A stretch of DNA of 64,000 nt from assembly GCA_949317995.1 (NCBI GenBank), contig OX439051.1, positions 37,265,250 to 37,329,249 of the forward strand. The letters are read 5' to 3'. The notes beneath the pieces were generated by a model, which was not told where the DNA came from, made no database searches, and was given only the letters and a program-made list of their open reading frames with translations. Each line of letters begins with the position of its first letter. Within the stretch, counting starts at the first letter, position 1. Positions 57,504 to 64,000 of the stretch are shown piece after piece. Both the position numbers and the translations under genes were made by a program. The DNA comes from Acholoe squamosa. Its lineage: Eukaryota > Annelida > Polychaeta > Phyllodocida > Polynoidae.

Positions 57504-57928
57504 CGGTAGTAATGTATTAATATAATATCACGTAATGAATGACCTATCACAGAACACATGAGTTTGGTGGGTTACTGACCTTGGGGCTATCAGCACCATA
57601 CATGCCTTTATTAAAACAACTATAATAATTAGTTGACAATAAGCATAGCCAGTAAAATGCATAATATAATAACAGTAGTATAACAACAATAGTACAGAAT
57701 AACAATATTAATTACAATAGTATTAACAATAGTAAAATTTAAAATTCCAGGGAACACCCAGCGTGGTGAAAACGAGCCAATGACGGTTACTTTGAAACCA
57801 CCTCTTTTATACCAGTGGGTTGTTGACTGTGACGTCATACTATGACATCATTGGTATCCTTACGAGCTGAAAGTAGTCCCTAACCGTCCGCGGCTAATTA
57901 TATAAATATACACGAGTGTATATAGTTC
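57504..57928 (+). promoter_or_regulatory. Promoter-like segment between the direct repeats
   Basis: Contains a full CRE TGACGTCA (57830-57837) and a TATA box TATAAATA (57901-57908), the latter 65 bases before the gag ATG at 57973. Transcription would then start near the beginning of the second repeat. Read from sequence only. Confidence 0.5.
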
Positions 57929-58003
57929 CATAAGTTATCTCGCTACCAGGGAATAATAAATACTGGTAATGTATGGAAGAGAATATAATAAATACCAGAT
58001 GTA
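57929..58003 (+). repeat. 75-bp direct repeat R2, containing the gag start
   Basis: Second copy of R1; the gag ATG (57973) lies inside it. Confidence 0.9.
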
Positions 58004-58919
58004 CTCCAAGTGCTTTCTCCAAGTGGAAGAAATCCACTGACTCAAGGTTTGACGCTATGAACACAAAAATGGACAGGGTCCTCGCTCTAATGGAGGCTGG
58101 CCAACCGGCCCCCGCTCCAACACAGCCGGCGGTTCCAGGACTGGCGGGTCTGTTACCTCCGACCCAAATTGGCGCCCAAGCTGCACCTCAGCACTTCCAC
58201 TTCAGCTTGGCCGAATTCCTGAAAGCGTCATCAGCTAAAACGGGTAAGCCCAATCACCTCTTCCCCCACGCCCATGTCACCCGGGGCGACAAAATGGAGG
58301 CGACATCTTTAGCAGATTTAGAAATCCCAGAGTATATATTTGGACTCTTTAAAGTATTACATGCCGCTACCACCCCCGCTGACTACAAGCAGCACATTCT
58401 GGCACATGCAATGGACGTCGCGAAGACGCAATAAATTATGCCTGGAAAGATGTGCGCGCGTGGAGCGAGGCGCTTATCGCGGCGATTGTATCTACAGAAT
58501 CCTCTATGACTTGGGATAAGAAAGTGGACATTAGAATCCTTAGATCCGAGAAATCTAAGAAAGGCTCGTGGTTAGATGCTAAGGCGAATGCAGCTCGGAA
58601 TGCCCAAGCAGCCGCGGCAACAGCTACTGCGGGTGACAATACCGCCCCCACAACATACGGCAAGAAGGGTGACGTATGTGAGCTAAACGAAAAAAAAATC
58701 AAGGTCTGTAAACCCACCCAGCCCTGCGCGGATTATAACAGGGGCGCATGTTCCCACAAAGGGCACCATGCGGATGGTGGCTACAGCCGTCTTCACTTGT
58801 GCGCCAACTGTCTCATTGCTTTGTGTAAGGCTTATCATCACCTCGAGATAGCCTGCCAGGCGCCAGGCGGTAAAGCAGCGAAGTCAAAAAACGCCGCCCG
58901 TCCACCCTCGGCGCAGTGA
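57973..58919 (+). pseudogene. gag: Second Ngaro-like element: Gag (one frameshift)
   Basis: ATG 57973. The first frame runs to TAA 58432-58434. The natural continuation is in the next frame from about 58425 (NYAWKDVRAWSE) to TGA 58917-58919, so one base has been gained or lost. The N-terminal half has a helix (DAMNTKMDRVLALMEAG) and a Pro/Ala-rich linker; a globular middle follows. The C-terminal part has a cysteine/histidine cluster, CADYNRGACSHKGHH then CANCLIALCKAYHHLEIAC, analogous to the zinc region of the first element. It would bind RNA and assemble particles. The last 46 bases overlap pol and contain a -1 frameshift signal. Confidence 0.75.
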
Positions 58920-60509
58920 GCGTGTGGACGTGCGTTGATACCTCACCTGATGGAGAGGCCGATGTCTCAACCTGCGACAAAAGTTCCGATGGCGATAGTG
59001 TCACTAGCATGGAAGTAAGGGCAACATCTAACTGGAGGGTCGAAGAAATCCATAACCCATCCGGATCCGATGACCGTGTTAATCGCGGCCCTGCCGCCCC
59101 TAGCGTGGACAATATTAAGTCGGTTGCTTTTGACAATTATGCTCTTGTGGATATGAGTATTGATTACGCAAATATCAAATCTGTTCATGTAGATTCTGGT
59201 AGTCCCTCAAATGAAGATTCATGTAATGATACAGGCGATGTTAGCCCCCGGTCCAATAGTGAATGGGAAGTCGCCGCCAATATTGCTGCTATTTGTTTGA
59301 ATGAGACCCCAGACCATGTCAATGTATGCAAAACTGTGGAGGGTAGTGATACAGATCATGCTAGTGTTAGCATGACCTCAGACTCACACACTAGCCCCCA
59401 CGGCGCTTCTCCTTGTGCTGACCCCGACGGAGGAACGATTGGTGGAAATGTAAGTGACAGTCCCATTGATTACGAATCCTTCGAGCGTGGAGTCAACACT
59501 GAGAGCACAGATGTAGATTCGGTCTCTAGCATGGGTCAGGATAGTCCTGACAATAGTGGCGCAGGTAGAAAGGTAGTTAGAGCTATTATAGACTATAGCC
59601 TATCCCTCACTAACGAAAGTTGTCATGATTGTACCAGTAGCCCCATTCCTAGAGAACACGATCAACAAGCCCCTATTGACCTCACTTGTAATCCAGGTCA
59701 CTGTGAATACGATGTAAATGGCACTACAGAAGGGAGGGCAAATGTTCACTCAATGGTTAACAACTCTATAATTAGTAACCGGGGTGGCCATTATCATGCC
59801 ACCAAGTCCTTCCATGACATAGTACCTACCAATTCGTATTGCGATTATAGATCTGATGATTGTGAGATTATCGATATTGTTGAAATACCCGCTGACTTGT
59901 ATAATACGGCCCCCAACAGCCCTAGTGGCGAAGCTGCTAGTGGCAATAGCGGCAGCAAGCCGCCCTCTGATGGCCATAATAATGCCACGCAGAGTAGTTG
60001 TGAAAGCCCTAACAATGCGAGTGTGAGTAGTGGTACAAACACAATTATTATGGCTGCAGCCCCCGACCAACGGAGTGGCCCTATCAACACTGGCCGCCCA
60101 CCTCTCGTCCCTCAGGTGAACCCGCCCCCCCCCCCCCCCTGCGGTGCACCCAGACGAATATCATGCACGGAACACATGGGAGAGTGACGCCCCTACTAAC
60201 GCATGGATAGTGGGACCCGCAGAGTATGCAGGCTTCGTAAATGACAATTGGCCCTACCCTACTCAAGCCGGTTGCAAGGTGGCCCCCGATGAAATGGCCA
60301 GCTATCACGCGGTACGCGCAACCAATGTCCCCAATTATATGCACGCTCGCATACCCGTTGGCTCCAACTTTAACATTATGGCCTGGGACCAATTGCTTGC
60401 AGATTATGATGACAAAGCGATAACAACTTCTCTAATACGGGTGGCCGGCCTCATACACGGGAGACAGACCCCCAATGGCTGCCATCGACAATCACTCAAC
60501 GGCAGCTGA
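58874..60509 (+). pseudogene. pol: Second Ngaro-like element: pol N-terminal region (low complexity)
   Basis: Open in the -1 frame from 58874 to TGA 60185-60187 (more than 420 codons), with a Ser/Asp/Asn-rich composition similar to the linker of the first element. Pro codons lead into a C14 homopolymer (60125-60138), after which the natural frame is +1. That frame (HPDEYHARNTWESD, then a compact region to about 60470) leads into RT after another shift at a C5 run near 60465-60470. Homopolymer slippage explains both shifts. No enzymatic motif is visible in this part. Confidence 0.6.
58886..58930 (+). promoter_or_regulatory. Candidate -1 programmed ribosomal frameshift signal (gag to pol)
   Basis: The slippery heptamer A AAA AAC occupies 58886-58892 with AAA and AAC as gag-frame codons. 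After a 6-nt spacer, CGTCCAC (58899-58905) pairs perfectly with GTGGACG (58924-58930), a 7-bp GC-rich stem whose loop has a smaller inner stem. The gag stop is at 58917. The pol frame is exactly -1 and has been open since 58874. Confidence 0.7.
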
Positions 60510-61488
60510 ATACATGGAAGAGATTGACGCCTACATTAGAACAGAAATGGAACATGGCACCCTCATAGGTCCCTTCACCTCCCCTCCTTTCACACCGTGG
60601 GCCCAGACTAGCCCCCTTCTCACGGTGCCAAAGAAAGGTTTGGATGAGCGTAGGATTATCGTTGACTTATCGTCCCCCATTGGTAGATCTGTCAACGATG
60701 GAATCAATAAGAACTTATTCCAAGGACGATATCTCAAATACACTCTCCCTACCATCGCCAACCTGGTTGAGTTAGTCAAATATAATGGCCGAGGATGCAT
60801 GCTCTGGTCCGCCGACTTATCTAGGGCTTATCGCCAACTGGCGGCGGACATCTTGGACTGGCCCTTAATGGGCATCAAGCATAGAGGTCTGTTCTATCAT
60901 GACAAATCCCCCCCATTTGGTTGCAGAGCATCCAGCGCACACATGCAGCCCGTGTCCCGCACTGTATGCTACATGATGAAAAAAGCTGGCCACACTGTAT
61001 TACCATACATAGACGATTATGCCGCTGCCGCTTGTACTGAATATGAAGCCAGCAGGGCATTGAGTGAATTCGAACATCTGGCGGAAGTCCTAGGCTTAAA
61101 GCTTGCCCCCCACAAGACAGTACCACCCACCACCAATCTCATTTGGCTTGGCTTCCAAGTGGACACTATTGAAATGTCTGTTAAAATCCCAGAAGGAAAA
61201 TTGGCTGAGGCCATAAAGGAGATTAAGGAGTGGGAACTGAAGAAATGGGTGAACCGTAAGTCAATACAAGAGCTCACAGGAAAGCTGATTTGGATTACAA
61301 ACTGCCTTCCCCCCGCCAGGAGGTTTTTGGCAAGATTGCTGGCTCTGCTTCGGCAGTCTAATCACATGAACCCATTGCCCATTAGCCAGGAAGTTAGAAA
61401 GGATCTGCTATGGTTCAAGCTATATGCATCTGAATCCAATGGCATATACCTCATCCCTGAATCCCGTCCGGTATGGCGCATCGAATGA
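60475..61488 (+). CDS. pol: Second Ngaro-like element: reverse transcriptase
   Basis: 337 codons open. RT motifs in order: PLLTVPKKGLDERRIIVDLS (fingers), WSADLSRAYRQLA (first catalytic Asp), PPFGCRASS, and LPYIDDYAA with YIDD at 61006-61017, then IWLGFQVDT and a thumb region ELTGKLIWITNCLPPARRF. The ATG at 60475 may be fortuitous, since the frame belongs to the larger pol. It closes at TGA 61486-61488, just before RNase H. The domain looks catalytically intact, but the element as a whole is broken. Confidence 0.8.
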   Translation: MAAIDNHSTAAEYMEEIDAYIRTEMEHGTLIGPFTSPPFTPWAQTSPLLTVPKKGLDERRIIVDLSSPIGRSVNDGINKNLFQGRYLKYTLPTIANLVELVKYNGRGCMLWSADLSRAYRQLAADILDWPLMGIKHRGLFYHDKSPPFGCRASSAHMQPVSRTVCYMMKKAGHTVLPYIDDYAAAACTEYEASRALSEFEHLAEVLGLKLAPHKTVPPTTNLIWLGFQVDTIEMSVKIPEGKLAEAIKEIKEWELKKWVNRKSIQELTGKLIWITNCLPPARRFLARLLALLRQSNHMNPLPISQEVRKDLLWFKLYASESNGIYLIPESRPVWRIE

Positions 61489-61902
61489 AACTCCTGTATG
61501 CAAGGGGGAGGGGGCTGGAGCCCCACCCATTACTATGGGGTGGGATATCCTGAATCTTTCACAATCGATCCAGCATCCGGCGACCCCCATCATATCTCAC
61601 GCCTGCAAGGAAAGAACATGGTTGTAGCCATCAAGAACCTCGGCCCCCTCGACCCCAGAGGCTATGAGTATCAATTGATTGGAGATAATACCGGCGCCGT
61701 CACTTCCCTCTCTACCGGTAAGACGGTAGACCCAGTGTTGGCCATGTGCGCACGCGAGATATGGTTACACGCATCCCTCAGTGACATACGCGTCACGATT
61801 CAGCACGCCCCCGGCGAATCTATGGTTCTGGCGGACGCGTTGTCCAGGCGTGTGCTTGAAATCATCCCTGACCTAGACGCAGCCTTTACACCTGGCTTGT
61901 GA
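61489..61902 (+). pseudogene. Second Ngaro-like element: RNase H
   Basis: Same frame as RT after the TGA. NSCMQGGGGW stands where an Asp would start the active site, so the first catalytic Asp appears to be Asn. LIGDNTGAVTSL keeps a catalytic Asp and LADALSR the last one. Ends at TGA 61900-61902. Confidence 0.7.
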
Positions 61903-61965
61903 CTATATGTCTTATCCTTTCTTTGTGTATTTGCAGCATGGTGCAGCCACCCCTTACACGCTCAA

Positions 61966-62878
61966 ATGATGGAGACTAGGACTCGTGCGGTGTCGGAAGC
62001 CACCCACCGCAACAAACTAAGACAGTACAAACACTTCTATGATTTCTGCCTCCAGTATGGAGTCTTGATCACCTCACCCACCATTTCTGACGTCTGCGTA
62101 TACATCCAAAGTCGAGCCAACGCTGTCAAGTCCCCGGCCACTGTCGCTAATGAAGCCTCTGCCGCCCGCCATTTGGTCATACTTGTGGGCGGAAACGATG
62201 CGGCCTTTGACACTCGCCTAGTGAAGGATATGAAGGCAGGCGTGAAGCTGGCCCCTCCTATCACACCTCCTATGCTTCTACGCGCATGTGACTATATGGA
62301 TACCATAGGGGTCGAAGGTCTAGTTGCAAAAGCGGCTATTATGATCGGCTATTGTTGCTTCCTGCGAGCTTCCAGCATATGCGTAAGCAGCCCATGGGAG
62401 GAAGGCCACGCAGTGCTTAGGAGAGACATTCACTGTAGCGATCAAGGATTAATGGTGACACTCCGTAGCACTAAGACCACTACCGCCAAACAGGCCCCGG
62501 AAGTCCTTCCGGTGCTGCCGCTCCCAGGGAATCGCCACTGCCCTGTCATGACATACAAGACAATGTGTGCACTAGTGCCGGCCCCCCCGCACTGCCCGGC
62601 ATTTTCTGGGGCAACACATATGCTGTTGTCACCCTCCCCCTCTCCAACGCCTGTTAAGAAAAGCCCTCCTAGCTCAGGGAATGAAAGACGCCATGGGATA
62701 TAGTCTTCACAGTCTCCGCTGGGGGGCCGCCCAGGCTGCTGCTAAAGGTGGGGCCAAGAAGCAGGATGTAATGACACACGGCCTCTGGAAGTCAGACTCG
62801 GTATATTCTTACACTCCCCGAGCTATGTACTCCACTCCAGTCTCCAACGCCATAGCCGCTGGCCTTGGGGAATACTAG
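61966..62878 (+). pseudogene. Second Ngaro-like element: tyrosine recombinase (one frameshift)
   Basis: The first part (61966-62703) has the N-terminal domain (NKLRQYKHFYDFCLQYG, VCVYIQSRANAV), catalytic Arg in CCFLRASSICV and Lys in LRSTKTTT. The frame then shifts within about 62640-62680, a C- and A-rich stretch. The second frame to TAG 62876-62878 has His-x-x-Arg in LHSLRWGAA, THGLWKSD and the nucleophile Tyr in YSYTPRAM. All catalytic positions can be placed. A pyrimidine-rich tract ending in GCAG (about 61913-61937) precedes the ORF and resembles a 3' splice site. Confidence 0.75.
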
Positions 62879-63163
62879 GTCGTTGGACCCTCCTCCTGTA
62901 TCACTACTCACATTTCTGTGGTTACATGGTTTTTCTTCATTGTTCATTACTTTACTTTATGTATTAGGGTTATAATGGTTGTTGGCTTTGAGCCCGGTTA
63001 TGTTATAATTCTATATTGTTCATAAAGGTTTTTGGGTACAGGTGCTACTAGGCCCTGACCCAGGGTGTTTTATTAAGACATATAATTACCAATGATGTAA
63101 CTGTCATTTATTTACTATACAATAAAACACCTTATTATTTCCACTGGTGCAGTCTGTCTCAAC
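62879..63163. other. Non-coding tail after the recombinase
   Basis: Contains GGTGTTTTATT (about 63064-63074) and the inverse AATAAAACACC (about 63121-63131), a hairpin-forming pair that may mark an element boundary. Confidence 0.45.
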
Positions 63164-63789
63164 TCAATTAAAAGTAGGTGGCATGTAGCCATCCTGGCCA
63201 AATTGTCCTCCAGATGTGTAGCCACCACGTCCGCCATTCTGTTGTACTCCAGTCTGTTGTGTACCAATGTGTTGAGCTCTGTTCCCGCCTGATGCAGGAC
63301 TGGTTGCCGAGTCCCCAACAGTGCCAACCTCTGATACTCCAGGGGGGAATATACCAAAAGGGGTCCTACCCTGGGTGCCTGCTGGAGTCTTGGGTGGTCC
63401 TACTTGTTTAAGGGTACCACCAGTCACATTAGAACTCCACATGTCCAGTAGCTTGTCCATTTTCTCAGATTGGACATCAAGCTTTTGCAGCAGCTTAGAC
63501 AATGGCGCCAGATCACCACCCCCGGCATTCTCCTCCTCGCTCGCCATTTCTTTGGCAACCAACTTATCAGCTAACTCCAATGTAAGACGTTTAGTTAACT
63601 GATCCTCCAGTAATTTGCACTCGGCTTCCTGCTTCTGGTGCCTCTTCTCCTTTAATTTCTCCATCCTTTTGGCTTCGGCCTCAATGGCTGCCTTTGTTCA
63701 GTCAACCTTTTCTCCAACTCATCTAAAACATCATCGGTGTCATCCGCCTCCCGAGTAATCATTCCACGCTCCATACACTTAATAGGCAT
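63164..63789 (-). pseudogene. Minus-strand Gag-like reading frame (one frameshift)
   Basis: On the minus strand, ATG at 63789-63787 opens a frame with MERGMITREADDTDDVLDEL. It shifts near 63695-63700 and continues as a long charged coiled coil (EAEAKRMEKLKEKRHQKQEA onward) and then a Gly/Gln/Pro-rich tail ending PPTFN and a stop at 63164-63166. A coiled coil followed by a low-complexity tail is common in retrotransposon Gag N termini, but there is no diagnostic domain. If it is a retroelement, its 5' LTR would lie to the right of the window. Confidence 0.45.
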
Positions 63790-64000
63790 GGTAAACCAAA
63801 AATCACAGAGATACAAGCAGTGTGAAGTCCTCCATTGATCATTGGGATATGACAGGTGGGTGCCTGGAATGTGTGTCAGGTCCTAACTCCACCTGGTGAG
63901 AAATTGAGGTACTATTACACTGTTGAATATAGGCCAATAATCTCGGCGGATTATTGGTCACATACTCGTACCCTTCTATACCAACAGATTATTGATACTT
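63790..64000. other. Window end, with a small hairpin
   Basis: GGCCAATAATC (63932-63942) and GATTATTGGTC (63949-63959) form a hairpin with one mismatch. Otherwise nothing recognised. Confidence 0.5.

Larger units (their letters stand above)
57429..63060 (+). mobile_element. Second Ngaro-like tyrosine-recombinase retrotransposon, decayed
   Basis: The order is a 75-bp direct repeat (57429-57503), a promoter-like segment, the repeat again (57929-58003), gag (57973-58919), pol (58874-61902) and tyrosine recombinase (61966-62878). Frameshifts at about 58425, 60125-60138, 60462-60475 and 62640-62680 and a TGA at 61486-61488 inactivate it. It is clearly different from the first Ngaro in protein sequence. 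No copy of the 5' repeats is seen after the recombinase, so the 3' end is uncertain (about 63060) and may be cut by a minus-strand element. Confidence 0.8.

Overview
The window is animal genomic DNA dominated by repeats. I recognise no host protein-coding gene in it. AT-rich spacers, eukaryotic poly(A) and TATA signals, many short terminal-inverted-repeat elements and three kinds of retrotransposon (Ty3/gypsy, DIRS-like, Ngaro-like) point to a metazoan. DIRS and Ngaro elements together are typical of marine invertebrates and fishes; I cannot name the species. All protein-coding sequence that I can support belongs to transposable elements.

Layout. (1) 1-7345: the 3' part of a decayed Ty3/gypsy element: reverse transcriptase, RNase H and integrase, then a broken coiled-coil/zinc-finger reading frame in the position where env would sit, an AT-rich 3' region and a 366-bp 3' LTR (TGTAG...CTACA). 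(2) 7346-25600: AT-rich spacer with short DNA transposons, a minus-strand solo LTR (13282-13898), a tRNA-like relic (16804-16914), a decayed DIRS-like fragment (17960-19620) and one copy of a TGACATG-rich repeat (23578-24504). (3) About 25620-57180: an old tandem segmental duplication in three units, A (25620-36060), B (36635-52460) and C (about 53000-57180). The units remain alignable in order but have each been interrupted by different insertions. Unit B holds a structurally complete Ngaro-type element, 36995-42345, with textbook split direct repeats A1-ORFs-B1-A2-B2 inside a (TA)n tract. (4) 57429-about 63060: a second, older Ngaro-like element, also next to a (TA)n tract, with gag, a canonical -1 frameshift signal, pol and tyrosine recombinase, broken by several frameshifts. 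(5) 63164-63789: a minus-strand gag-like reading frame running toward the window edge.

How the parts work together. In the Ngaro elements Gag packages the RNA, RT/RNase H copies it, and a tyrosine recombinase (instead of a DDE integrase) inserts a circular DNA. The split repeats are what allow full-length DNA to be rebuilt, and integration leaves no target duplication, as the clean (TA)n flanks here suggest. The most informative signals are recoding: A AAA AAC followed by 6 nt and a 7-bp stem at the gag/pol overlap of the second Ngaro, and a single in-frame TGA between gag and an ATG-less pol extension in the first. Short elements (CACTG-ended, TTAA-flanked and foldback types) can be delimited because the paralogous duplicate units provide empty sites. 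All comparisons were made by eye; no identity percentages were computed.
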